DNA of 42,429 nucleotides from assembly GCA_943704425.1 (NCBI GenBank), contig CALSCP010002280.1, positions 1-42,429 on the forward strand, written 5' to 3'. How positions within the stretch are numbered: the first letter of the stretch is position 1; every line of letters begins with the position of its first letter. The notes under the pieces were generated by a model. The model saw nothing but the letters and a program-made list of their open reading frames with translations, was not told the origin of the DNA and did no database searches. The DNA is from Ministeria vibrans ATCC 50519 (lineage: Eukaryota; Opisthokonta; Filasterea). Shown here piece by piece: positions 27,427-39,233 of the stretch. The translations under genes were made by a program, and so were the position numbers.

Positions 27427-29791
27427 TGGCGGCTGGCGATGCGGGTGCGACCGGCATATGTGACATTGCAACAGGTCCGGCAGTGGTAGCGGTAGCGGTG
27501 GCGTTACTCGTCCGATCACTAGAAGTAGTAATGGGAAAGGCAGGGGCAGTGGTGGGTGCCGAGTCGTAGTCGGGGGTCTGGGGCACGCGGTTTTGTGGGG
27601 CCGAGATGAGACCTTCGCTGACGAGTTCTCGCTCGAGCTCAATGAGCTGCTGCATAAAGTTGATGTTGGGCGATGAGTGAGGGCGGGCCTGCCGCACCTG
27701 GGCGTACGCGGTGTTGAGGTCGACGCCGCACGTGCGCATAATATAGGCAATGGTGAGGGTGACAGAGCGGGAAATGCCCCCGCGACAGTGCACGAGCACC
27801 TTGCCGCCTTGGACGCGAATGGATTCGATAAAGTCTACGGCCTCCTGCACGTACGGCAACACCTCTTGAGTCATGTTGTCGCACAAGTCAAGTTGCTTCA
27901 GCTGGAAGGGACACGAGTCGCGATGACATTCACGCGCGCAATTGAGGATGCCCGTTACGCCGTGGTCCAGTAGCATCTCGGTGTTGTGGGCGTTCTCGCG
28001 GTTGCCAATAAAGAGGTGAGGAAGGATTTCCGACATGGGACCGTGCAGGTCGACGACGGGAGTCTCAGGTCGACGACACATATGGGCGGTCGGAAGACTC
28101 GCATATCCCCCAAGTCGTCCCGACGCTGCGACCGTTACCCTTCGACCTTGTAGTTGCGCTTGCGATGCCTGCTGGCTCACATTGTGCTGCTGTTGCTGTT
28201 GATGTTGAAGATGCGATTGCAGCACAGTGGAGGAGGGCGGCAGAGGCAACGTGAGTGACGCCGACCGAATTGGCTGGGTCGAGTTGTCCACTTCGCCACT
28301 GCTTGACATGCGAACCGGCAGCATAATTCGCCCCATCGGTTGTCCTACGGACACCCCTGGTGTCGGGGGACCCCCCGACGGAGCGGCACATGCAGCTGGG
28401 CCGTGCGCGGGCACACACAGATGCTCAAAACTCCTTCGAAATGCTTGAAGTCCACCTGGAAAAGCAGACACGCGTCGCGCGATCAGATTGGCACATTTCC
28501 TCTCGGATGCCTTCAGTGACATAACAAAAAAAAGCCACCAAACAGGATGGGGGGAGCGAAGAGAAAGAAAAAAAATGACATACGCAATCCCACGAAAGAA
28601 AGAAAGCGAAAAAAAAAACCTCATCAAAATTCTATAGATAGATAGAATGAGATGGCACACACGCGGCGATGCACGCACACACACACACATGCATACATAC
28701 ACACGCCCGTACGAGACGAGGCAGTGCACAGTGACAACGATCCGCAGAATGGGAATGTTTCGCAGTGATTTTGCCAGAAAACCAAGCATGAAAAACAAGT
28801 TGGAAGAAGTCGGAGAGGGCGCGAATACACAACAGGGGATCACACGTCGTACGTTGGTCGTGTTCTCAAAGCGAAAAAAGGCATTTTGACAACCCTCAAC
28901 TCACAAAATGACAAAAAAGAAACCAAAAAAAACACAATGACTCAACAGCACGTGTAAAAAATCGACATCATCCACTAGGGATTGGACAAGAGTCGTAAAC
29001 GTGACCAGTTCAACAGGTACTGACTCGTCAACACGTCAAAATTGTCAACCGAAAAAATAAACCACAAAAAAAAGGAAAAAAATGGTCGAGCAACTTTGAA
29101 AAAGAATATGACGCACAAGGGTGGGCACTTCACAGAGGGGTTGGTGGAAGACATATAAAAGGAGAGGTGGACGGGAAATCGCGGTAAAGGATCGTGGAAG
29201 TGGCAAGTTCGTGTCAAACAAAAAAAAGAGAGGAAAAAAGAGAAGAAAAAAAAACGGAAAAAAAGATTGGGCGAAAAAGGAGCGGAGAGACTCGTTGAAA
29301 AGCGGAGTGGGAAGGGAGTGTAATGTGAGGAGAGGGAACTGGGAAGGAAAGAAGGGAGAGGAGGGAGGAAAGGGTTGACAAGGGACGAAAAGGGGTCGAA
29401 AATAGAGAGTGAAATGTGAACCTTTGAGGTAGAACACGATGGAGCCGTGGGCTACGAGAGCCTTGAGGACGCGGCCAAGCGGCGTGTCCATGGTCTCGGC
29501 AAGCGAGTCGCTGTCGCCGTCGTCGTAGAGGACGACAGGAAGGTCGTCAAGGGCGTCGCACTCGTCGCCCGTCGCCGACGAGACAACCTCGCTGACCTTG
29601 CAGCAGCCGGTGCGAAGCCTTCTGCGCAGCAGGAAGGGGGCGACAAGCGCGACGGAATTCGGCAGGGCCAGTTCGGTGCGACTGCACCCTTGACGACAGT
29701 CTACCGCCACAAGCGGCTGTTTTTCGTTCAGGCGGTCGGCCAGCTCCGGTGCAGTGATGCACGTGGCCCGGCCTCCCGCGTCGCTTTCCAT
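26864..29791 (-). CDS. MAP-kinase-phosphatase-type dual-specificity phosphatase (rhodanese + DSP)
   Basis: Exons (minus): 29791-29422 and 28455-26864; 653 aa. Residues about 10-125 form a rhodanese-like domain (PLVAVDCRQGCS, then LVAPFLLRRRLRTG, ending IVFYLKGGLQAF). The Arg-rich stretch lies where MKPs carry their MAPK-docking motif. Residues about 260-405 are the DSP catalytic domain, with ILPHLFIGNRENA, the P-loop VHCRGGISRSVTLTIAYIM (Cys347) and an upstream LDLCDN holding the general-acid Asp. The linker has a short poly-Gln tract. The C-terminal 230 aa are Ser/Thr/Pro/Ala-rich with a pure Ser run from an AGC repeat. The junction is fixed by phase 1 and by continuity of the rhodanese C-terminus. 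The 966-nt intron holds GA-rich and poly-T stretches only. The likely substrate class is MAPK, inferred from architecture. Confidence 0.9.
27384..27423. repeat. (CTG)n trinucleotide repeat coding for poly-Ser
   Basis: About 13 CTG units on the plus strand, read as AGC (Ser) in the phosphatase C-terminal tail. Confidence 0.9.
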
Positions 29792-30856
<1,065 letters not shown>

Positions 30857-32967
30857 TTAAAACTCGGGTGAATCGCAACGGGGCGCGAGAAAGCCATGGT
30901 GACTGTGCACGACAGCACTGTAGCTGCGACAGTGTACGTCGCCGTCGGTGCCGGCCTGATACACAGTGCGCTGGGTCGCATTGAGACGCGCCAGGAGCGT
31001 GTGAAAAAGCTCAGGTTCAGTCGCGTGCAGGTCAGTGTGCTCCGACGGATCATTGAAAATGTCAAAGAGACAGCCATCAACACAACCCTTGTTGGAGCCG
31101 GGGTCAGTGCCGTTCGGGTAAAGTGGGCCCGTCCAAAACCCAATGCGCATCTGGGCACCCACCACCAGCTTGTGGCGCCCCATCACATACCCCCCGTCGC
31201 CGACACTCTCTCCACTCAGTCCACTTGCCAGTGGGAATTCGGTGCGCGGCGAAGTGTCATTCATTCCGCCCAGGTACGGCCAGAGATTCAGTGAGTCCAG
31301 AGCCGGCACGTTCCGACTCGGATCATCCAGGTGTCCACCCGCCACACTCACAAGTGTTGCATACTGCAAATGCGGAACAATAATAATAAAAAAGAACAAA
31401 TATTTTAAGAAAATAAATAGACAATCAAAAGCTGTCAAAACAGAGAGTAAATTAATAAAAGGAAAAGAATTTGATAATAATACAAAAAAAATATTATTAT
31501 TGTAATGGACTATCCTTCTTACCCAATCGGCCACATGCATAAACTGCGTGCGGGTGGTCCCGCGTGCGTGTGTGGGCAGGAACCCACCGGCCACCAATGC
31601 CGTGTTGCGCACGCCCCCTTCAAAGTCAGTGTGTTTTCCGCCTCTGTGTGGCCACGCGTTGCCACAACGTGCATTCACTCCACTCGCACCTCCGTTATCT
31701 GCCATGAAAACAAACAGTGTGTTGTCCCACATGCCACGCTCACGCAGTGCCCGTGTGACATTGGCAACAGCATCGTCAAGCACCAGCGACATGGCGTTCA
31801 TCGTGCGCCGCTGCGCGTACATGGTCGACGGGAACTGCGAAAGGTACGCGTCAGGTGCCTCTTGTGGATCGTGAACGACCTGTGCCGCACAAATTAAATA
31901 CACAAGAAAATGAAAGGACCAAAAGGTCTCATGTGTGAGTACAAGCTACTGTACTTGATCATGACCAACAAAAAAAAACTATTCATTATACCTGTAACGC
32001 AAGGTTGAGGTAGAGCGGCGTGTCCGTGGGGTGCTCACGGATGAGTTTTTCAGCCGCTGCGACGTACATGAGATCCCCATAGGTCCCATTCTCGCCGTAG
32101 GCTGGTGACTTTTGACGCCACAGATCAACGACGCCCTCTCCAATGGTCTGGTGCCAATGATCTTCGGCCCCCGTCAGGTAGCCAAAGTGTTCGTCGAAGC
32201 CACGCGAAATGGGCAGACGCGCAGGCGAACTTGCTCCCAAATGCCACTTTCCAATGTGCGCCGTCTTGTATCCGGCCGATTTGAGGGCTTGCGGCAACAG
32301 CCTTGTAAAATTTAGACTGGACAGGGAGACAGAGAGAGACAGAGAGACAGACAGGTAGAGAGAGAAAGAGACATAAAGAGACATAGACAGACAGAGAGAC
32401 AGAGACAGAGACACATAGAAACACGCAAAGAGACAAAGAGAAAGACACAAAAACACACACAGAAAAACGCAGAGCGACACAGAGACAGAGACAAAGAGAG
32501 AAAGAGAAAACAAAGGGATGAAGTGCGTGTCAGAGTCCTGTCAAAGAGAGAGCGCGACTTGGAGATGATTGTCCCACCTTATTCCTCCGCCAACGCCCGT
32601 GTCGGCCGGGTTAATCTCATTGACATGCACGGGAAATCGACCGGTGAACAGTGAGGAGCGTGTCGGCGAGCAGAACTTGTACGTATAGTGGCGTCTGAGT
32701 GAGTGTAAGTTGTGTCAACAAACATGATCTGGTTTTTTGGCCCGGCTTCGTTCCATACAATAAGTGAACGCCGTCCGCAGCAAGCTTTTGCAATGTGGGT
32801 GTTCGCACATCCGATCCAGTGTCGTGGAGTGCGGTGTTGGACCAACCGACATCGTCGCCAATGACAAACACAATGTGTGGAGGAGAACCCCCACTGTGCG
32901 CGGACCAGGCCAGCCCGACGCACAGCAGAGTCCACACGGGCAGTCCAGTAAACACCCGATTCATCAT
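30857..32967 (-). CDS. Arylsulfatase B-like sulfatase, secreted or lysosomal
   Basis: Exons (minus): 32967-32759, 32694-32578, 32316-31992, 31879-31523, 31363-30857; 504 aa. Sulfatases hydrolyse sulfate esters using a formylglycine made from a Cys in CxPxR. Here that is Cys78 in [14 protein letters not shown]. Other marks are a signal peptide ([15 protein letters not shown]), the metal site [22 protein letters not shown] with the conserved Lys and His, FVFMADNGG and [17 protein letters not shown]. Overall order and length match the ARSB/ARSI/ARSJ group, which acts on N-acetylgalactosamine-4-sulfate in animals. The substrate in this organism is unknown. Two adjacent ATGs (32967, 32964) are equivalent starts. 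Intron 2 is filled by an ACAGAG repeat. Confidence 0.95.
32325..32515. repeat. (ACAGAG)n-type simple repeat in sulfatase intron 2
   Basis: Degenerate GACAGAGAGACA and ACACAGAG units, about 190 bp, pyrimidine-rich on the transcript strand. Confidence 0.85.
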
Positions 32968-33435
32968 AGGTGTACCTAGATTCTTACGAATCAATATTTA
33001 AATGTAAAATGTAAATTGTAAAAAATAATGATAATGCAGATAATCAATTCTCACTCAACCTATTCTCTAAACTCTATGCATTATTCTGTCTCCGTAGTCC
33101 GTACTTCGTACTCCGTACGGACTACGGAGTACTGCTTAGCAGTCATTTATGAATTTTGGAATCATCGCGTATTGCTTTCTTAAGCATTACTCGATAGTTT
33201 CAGGTGAAATTCAGGTCAAGTCCCTTATAAGTTATAGGGTGCGGTATGCCTCTCCTGTTGCGAAGAACGTGAGAGGGACTCAATCACTCCCTCAAGTGAC
33301 TCAGACAGACAGAGAGGCGTTATTATGAGCCTCGGAGTTCCACGTACTTAGATCGAGTGCAAAAACATGACAAAAATAATACGTGTGTGTGAACAATTAA
33401 TCACAAAAAAAAACAAAAAAAAATCAAGATTCGGT
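32968..33435. other. 468-bp intergenic region with a perfect inverted repeat
   Basis: It lies between the sulfatase start and the HDAC stop (both minus strand) and should contain the sulfatase promoter and the HDAC 3' UTR. It is AT-rich at both ends. The inverted repeat at 33090-33129 is the only clear structure. No open frame of interest and no tRNA-like sequence. Confidence 0.5.
33090..33129. repeat. 15-bp perfect inverted repeat with 10-nt loop
   Basis: Arm CTCCGTAGTCCGTAC at 33090-33104 is exactly complementary to 33115-33129, separated by TTCGTACTCC. The spacer repeats the same words (CGTAC, ACTCC). Confidence 0.9.
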
Positions 33436-34856
33436 TCAATGTCCAGCGGAAGTCGATGCTGTTGCTGCTGCTGCTTCCTTTTGCTTCTTTTCCTCGGCCA
33501 GCTGCTTGTTGAGTGCGACACAGTCGACGGGTGCGCCGCGTCGTCGTCGCTTCGAGCCTGACTCAGGCTCACCTGAGCTCTCGTCGCCCGCGTCGGCCGG
33601 CCGTTTGAGTGGGATCGCCATAGGCGCAGACACAGTAGCAGCAGTAGCAGCGGTCGTCGTCGTCGTCGTCGTCGTCGCTGCGGCTGCAGTCTGATCAGAC
33701 ACTGCTTGTGGTGCATTCACTGACGTGAGCGCGGCGAGTCGTGCACGCAATGCTTCCTCCTTGGCGCGCTTGCGCTCTTGGCGCTCCGCTTTGCGCTTCT
33801 CCTCAACCTGGCGTTCCCACACAACGTCCACCGGATCGTACGCTTGCTGCGAGCCGGACGCAAGGGACTCGACGTGCGACGCGACACTCTGAGCAAAGGG
33901 GGATGTCATGCGGCCCTGGATGCAGTAGCCCCCCTCGAGCACACTAACAATGCGCCCGTCACACACCTTGTTCGCCACGAGCACAATCTGCTCGGTGAGC
34001 CAGGCGTAGTCCGGCTCGCTAATGCCAATGTAGCCGCAATTGATCGAGTCGTAGCGGTGCGCGTCAAAGCCTGCTGAGACCAAAATCAGGTCGGGCGCAA
34101 ACTCGACAAGTGCGGGCAGAAGTGTGTCGCGCCAGGTGCGACGCCATCGCGACGGTTTGCTCATTTCGGGCGTGAAGCCCACATCGACAATGGGCGCACC
34201 AGTGCGGTGTGGGCCTCGCAGGCCCTGCGACTCACCTGTGCCTGGGTAAAACATGCCGGTGTGCACGGGCATTTCGGGTGCCTTGGGTCCGTAGCCATGA
34301 ACACTAACAAAGAGCACGTTCTCCGAGTCGTTCTCGCCCAGCCATGGACGCCACTGCCACTGCGACAGCTGTCCCTCACACAACGGCGTGTCAATCGTGA
34401 CGCGCACCTGTCGCGCACGTAACGACCGCACAATCTCCTCGGTGCCATTGCCGTGGTGCACATCAAAGTCAAGCAGTGCAACCCGACGCACACGTGCCCG
34501 ATGCACGTTCAACGCATACGCACCGCCAATGGCCACATTGTTCAGCAGACAGAAGCCATGCGAGCCCGGATCGGTAGGGCCCGCCGGCACAATGCCACGT
34601 GGACCCGCATGGTGACCAGGAGGTCGAGTGGCACAAAAGGCATTGCGCACTTCGCCCGACATGACTCGGTCAATGGCGTCGCACATGGCACCCGCCGCGT
34701 ACACAGCCGCCGTAAATGACTTGGCCGACACGGCCGTGTCGCCGTCCAAATGTTCCAAGTGCACCACTGTGTCACTGTCGGTGTCTTTTTCGCTGTCTTT
34801 CTCGCTGTCCATGGCAGTGTCCATGGCGCCCTCTCCTCCCGTTGCTGCTGCTTCTG

Positions 34857-34887
<31 letters not shown>

Positions 34888-36111
34888 TGCCGTCGCCATC
34901 TCTCGTTTCTGCTCGGCAACAAGCTGAATGTACTCTGCATCCTTATCGGCAGCACGGTTAGAGGCATCCTGCAACTGACGGACATAGCCAAACTCGTGAA
35001 CGCGCAAAATGTCGGCCATGGCGGCGGCACGGGGCTCGGTGAGCCATTGGGTGCGCGCGCGCACATTTCCGGTGAGAAGCGAACCCACTCCGTCGGCATA
35101 GAGCACACGAAGACGGTCGAGGTTCTCCGGTGGTGGCTCTTGCTCGCCACGGTGGTACGGCCGACAAGTGTGGTGCTGAAGACACGTCTCGTGACGCACA
35201 AGCAACGTCGGCGCAATGCTGTCCGACACCTTTCGACGTGCCTGTGCCGCCGCCGGTGTGTCACCGCGCTCGTCCAACACCGTCTCGTCGGCGTGGTTCT
35301 CCAGCAGCACCTTTGCGGCATCGGCATGGCCGTGGGCCAAGGCCAAGTGCAGTGGGGTAGAGCCTTGAGCAGACGAGGGGGCGTTCACACTTGAGCTGGT
35401 GCGACTGCACAGCAGTCGGATCATGTCTGCGTGGCCATAGCGTGCGGCTGTGTGCAGCGGCGTGAAGGTGTCGCCGTCGGCCAACTCGGGTGCCTCGGCC
35501 AGCACCGCAGGCTCGTCCAACAGCCGACTTGCCACGTCCACCAGACCGTGCTGCGCAGCAACGTGCAACGGCGAACGTCCAAGTCGGTCAACACGCATTG
35601 GCTGAGCGCCGTGTTCGAGCAGCAAGCGCACGGCCTCAAGGGAAAACGACGCGTCCTTCTCCTCGTCGACAGCCGGCACCGCCCCGACCCCAATGGCAAT
35701 GTGAAGGGACGTCGCCTGCAGACATGTTGACTCGGGCCGCGCACCATTCTCCAGCAGTACGCGCACACAGTCGATCTTTCGCGCAAACAACGCCGTGTGC
35801 AGCGGAGTACACTGCCAGTACTCGTCGCGTTCGTTCGGATCCACGTGATCCTGGCCCTCCCCCGCGAGCTGCGTCGGGTCAAAGTCATCGTCGTCGTCGT
35901 CATCGTCGTCGTCGTCGTCGCCCTCATCGCTGTCCTGTGCCTTGCCCGCCCCGGCACCGTCGTCCCCACCCGACTTCCTCTCCCTCTCCAGTGGAAAGTT
36001 GGTCGAAATCTGCATCGAGAAAGGCAGAAAGAAGAGCAATCAGAAATGTGTGTGTGTATGCCATGATGGGCCCCGCATGCTCGACAATGAGAGTCAGACG
36101 GAAAATGTTGA

Positions 36112-36144
<33 letters not shown>

Positions 36145-36401
36145 GCTTTCTCGTGTGTGTTCAATATGACAAAATCGAATTCAAGCTCGACTGAAGTTTT
36201 CTTTTGTGCTACAACAAAAACAGGAATGCAAACTATTGGTGTTGAGCTTACGTCTGCCAGACTCATGGAAGCATTGGTAGAGTTGGATGTCTTGGATTTG
36301 ATCATTTCCAAGACCAAGTCAATGTCGCCTCGTTCACATGCGTCGTGCAATGCCGCCACCACTCGGCGACCAATACGTGATTCGTAGCTAGACTCGGACA
36401 T
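33436..36401 (-). CDS. Class II-type histone deacetylase with N-terminal ankyrin repeats
   Basis: Exons (minus): 36401-36252 and 36009-33436; 907 aa. A poly-Asp tract (about aa 78-92) precedes four to five ankyrin repeats (about aa 117-300; for example TPLHTALFARKIDCVRVLL and SPLHVAAQHGLVDVASRLL). The deacetylase domain spans about 320-760. Zinc and catalytic residues are all present: RPPGHHAG (His516/His517), DFDVHHGNG (Asp566, His568), SAGFDAH (Asp699) and LEGGY (Tyr745). It should therefore be active on acetyl-lysine. An Ala-run and an acidic Asp/Ser/Glu insertion (aa 420-470) interrupt the early HDAC fold. The C-terminus has a Lys/Arg/Glu coiled coil and a basic SKRRRRG motif, a likely nuclear signal. 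The joined exon 1 adds MSESSYESRIGRRVVAALHD, which begins another ankyrin-like helix pair. HDAC activity is firm; the target is unknown. Confidence 0.94.
36114..36143. repeat. T30 homopolymer in HDAC intron
   Basis: Thirty T on the plus strand (A30 in the transcript) in the only intron of the HDAC gene. Confidence 0.95.
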
Positions 36402-36505
36402 GACAAGAGAAAAAAATTGAGTGATCAAAATTCAATTAATTTTTTGGTTCATTATATTTTATATTTTTCTAACACTCAGCCACCCACACAAGAAAGAAAA
36501 ACATC
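36402..36505. promoter_or_regulatory. 104-bp divergent promoter region (HDAC / RAD51)
   Basis: Two outward-facing starts are separated by 104 bp of very AT-rich DNA containing TTATATTTTATATTTTT near 36450, which could serve as a TATA-like element. Function is inferred from position only. Confidence 0.45.
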
Positions 36506-36617
36506 ATGACTGAGATGGTTGAACGCGAGATGGAGGAGGAGGACGCCGTGTGCGGGCCAATGCTTATTGGCCGATTGGAGGTCAGAAAAGCACACACGTA
36601 TAATTATACTATTTATA

Positions 36618-36649
<32 letters not shown>

Positions 36650-38304
36650 AAGAAGAAGAAAAAAAAAAGAACCTTTCGTCGCGTCGTCGCTTTGCACTGT
36701 TAGCACGAGTATGGCGGGTCACAAATGTGGCACAGCCACTTAAACCCCATTCCTGTGCGTTGTCTGGCGTTTGCGCAAGAGAACACGTCGCGTTTTTGTC
36801 CCAGTCGTCGACAAGTCACAGACGAGTTTCAAGCACGATTTGGTTTTGCTGTCTATCGCGCGATTTCCCGGTGGAAAATGCTTGAAAACACATGCTATCT
36901 CATTAATGTATCCCATTTGTGCACGCGCAACGCTCGACGACGCTGCGTTTTTTTTTTTTGTCCTGGCGCGTCTTTTCAATTTTTTGTCTCACTCTCTCGT
37001 TTTGCACTGTAGCAAAGCGGCATTTCGGCGGCGGACGTCAAGAAACTCGAGGATGGAGGATTTCACACAGTGGAGAGCATTGCCTACACGCCCAAGAAGA
37101 ACCTCTTGTCGGTCAAGGGAATCTCAGAGGCCAAAGTAAGAAACGAAAGAAAAAAAAACGGTCAACCAATTGTGTCTTTTGTATTTGTTTGTGTAGGCTG
37201 ACAAAATTTTAGCCGAGGCTGCCAAACTGGTACCCACTGGGTTTACTACGGCTACAGAGTTTCATCAGGTACACCGATTATAAACTGCTTTATGGGTGTT
37301 TGTCGTATTTTGTGCCTGACATATTTGTTCTGACTTTTTGTGCGTCTCCTTGCTTTTTGTAGCGTCGAGCAGACATTCTGATGTTGACGACTGGTTCCAA
37401 AGAACTGGACAAGCTTCTCCAGGGTGGTATTGAGACTGGGTCTATTACAGAGATTTTTGGAGAGTTCCGAACAGGTTCGTCGGGAGAGAGAGAGCGCGAG
37501 CGCGAAAGAGAGAGAAATATGCACGACATAATTATTTTAGAATCTGGCCGTTTTCATCCTCTTCGAATAATAATAATAATAATAATTTAAGTATATTAAT
37601 TTATTATTGGTTTTTTTAGGCAAAACACAGTTGTGCCACACACTGTCGGTAACGTGTCAGCTGGCGATTGACCAGGGTGGTGCGGAGGGAAAGTGTCTTT
37701 ACATTGACACGGAGGGTACGTTCCGTCCCGAGCGAGTGCTTCAGTGTGCCGAGCGCTACGGACTGAACGGACAGGATGTGCTGGACAACATTGCGTATGC
37801 ACGTGCGTACAACACGGACCATCAGCTGTCGCTGTTGACGCAGGCGTCAGCAATGATGGCCGAGTCACGCTATGCTCTGATGATTGTCGATAGTGCGACC
37901 GCCCTCTACCGCACAGACTATTCGGGTCGCGGCGAACTGAGTGCCCGTCAGATGCACATGGCCCGCTTTCTGCGCACTCTGCTGCGTCTCGCCGACGAAT
38001 TTGGCATTGCCGTTGTCATCACCAACCAGGTGGTGGCGCAGGTGGACGGTGCGGCCATGTTCGCGGCCGATCCCAAGAAGCCCATCGGTGGAAACATTAT
38101 GGCACACGCTTCGACCACGCGTCTGTACCTGCGCAAAGGCCGTGCCGAAACGCGCATTTGCAAGATTTACGACTCGCCCTGTCTGCCCGAGGTACCCAAC
38201 ATGAAACAAAAAAGAACGGGATAATTAAACTGCCTGGATCAATCGTGTAGTCGGAGGCCATGTTTGCAATCAATGCTGACGGTATTGGCGATGCCAAGGA
38301 CTGA
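36506..38304 (+). CDS. RAD51: RAD51 recombinase
   Basis: Exons 36506-36580, 37013-37135, 37197-37268, 37363-37474, 37620-38191, 38251-38304; 335 aa (human 339). RAD51 forms filaments on single-stranded DNA and catalyses strand exchange in homologous recombination. The N-terminal HhH domain ([20 protein letters not shown]) is followed by the linker [14 protein letters not shown], the Walker A GEFRTGKT (aa 123-130, split by intron 4), the Walker B LMIVD ending at Asp218, and the L2 region [19 protein letters not shown]. The C-terminus is [15 protein letters not shown]. Nearly every position agrees with animal RAD51, so this is RAD51 and not DMC1 or a paralogue. A shorter acidic N-terminus than in animals is seen. 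Intron 1 (432 nt) carries an A28 run. Confidence 0.98.
36621..36648. repeat. A28 homopolymer in RAD51 intron 1
   Basis: Twenty-eight A followed by GAAGAAGAAG and a further A-run. Confidence 0.95.
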
Positions 38305-38406
38305 GAAGAGAGTCGCACTCCTCTTTTGACATAAAATACAATAATAGACACGAAAAATCGGAAATAGAATGGTAAAACAAAAATTCATTACAGACAGAGG
38401 ATATTT

Positions 38407-39160
38407 TTATGCGAGTTCGGCAGCTGCTTCGGAAAACTTGTTTTGTGAGTTGACGTCGGTCGAGCAACGCTTACAACACAGCTGAGGTGCCTCCCCCGTT
38501 TTCGGTGCAGGAATGAAATAGTTGCGCAGCGTTATGGTGTTTTTACAGACGGAGCACCTAGAGAACAACAAAAAAAATTAAGAAAATAAATAGAGAATCG
38601 AGAGCTGTAGTCAATGTCAAAACACGACTGTATACAAAGCAAAGAGCAAATAACAGTCATAATGATATTAATATTAATATTATTTTGATTTTTTGAGAAA
38701 TTAAATAAAATATTAATAATGTTGATTTTGTTGTTGAGCTCACTTGAAACAGCGCTTGTGCCAAGCGTAATCGCCGTTTGCCAGAATTTGTTCCGCCTTG
38801 TACACTGGCTTTGCACACACTGCACAGGGCGGGGCGGGTGTCGGCACAAACCGTCGCGATCCTACCAAAATCAATCATGGCATTCAAAAATATTTCAATG
38901 ACGTAACGTCTTTCCACTTTCTATTACCGCCTGGCGAAAGGGCTGCTTGCGGGTTAGGCTCTGCTATCGAGAGAGAGAAGGGGGGGAGCAAACACGAGTG
39001 TGTGAGGCACAAAGTACCCAGGAGAATGAGAGAAAGGGAGAGAGGTGTTACCTGGTGCCTTCAACTCAGCGTTCACTTGGTATGAACTGACCTCGTCCCC
39101 GTCCTCCGAGCTGTTGCTCTCCATTCCAGCGTCGACTGCGCTGTCGGCAGGATTACTCAT
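38407..39160 (-). CDS. Small single-LIM-domain protein
   Basis: Exons (minus): 39160-39052, 38963-38928 (or from 38960), 38861-38744, 38557-38407; 137 aa. One LIM zinc-binding domain occupies the C-terminal half: CAVC, then WHKRCFKCSVC, then CCKRC, fitting C-x2-C-x18-H-x2-C-x2-C-x2-C plus a final Cys pair. LIM domains mediate protein-protein contacts, often at actin or in the nucleus. The N-terminal half is acidic, Ser-rich and probably disordered. Size and layout resemble LIMD2 or the single-LIM region of EPLIN/LIMA1, but I cannot assign an orthologue. The acceptor of exon 2 has two in-frame choices three bases apart (TAG or CAG). RAD51 converges on it from the other side, 102 bp away. Confidence 0.85.
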
Positions 39161-39233
39161 AGTAATACTTTGAATAATTCTGTCATTTTCAAACAGATCA
39201 ATGCGTAACAATATTATAATTATTATTTTGTTT
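39161..39233. promoter_or_regulatory. 73-bp divergent promoter region (LIM gene / esterase)
   Basis: This is the shortest gap between divergent starts in the window, almost entirely A/T. One gene's 5' UTR may overlap the other's promoter. Confidence 0.4.

Noticed and set aside
34542-35327. Long minus-strand frame with poly-Gln overlapping the HDAC gene
   Set aside because: It is a shifted-frame shadow of the HDAC coding exon, whose own frame carries every catalytic motif.
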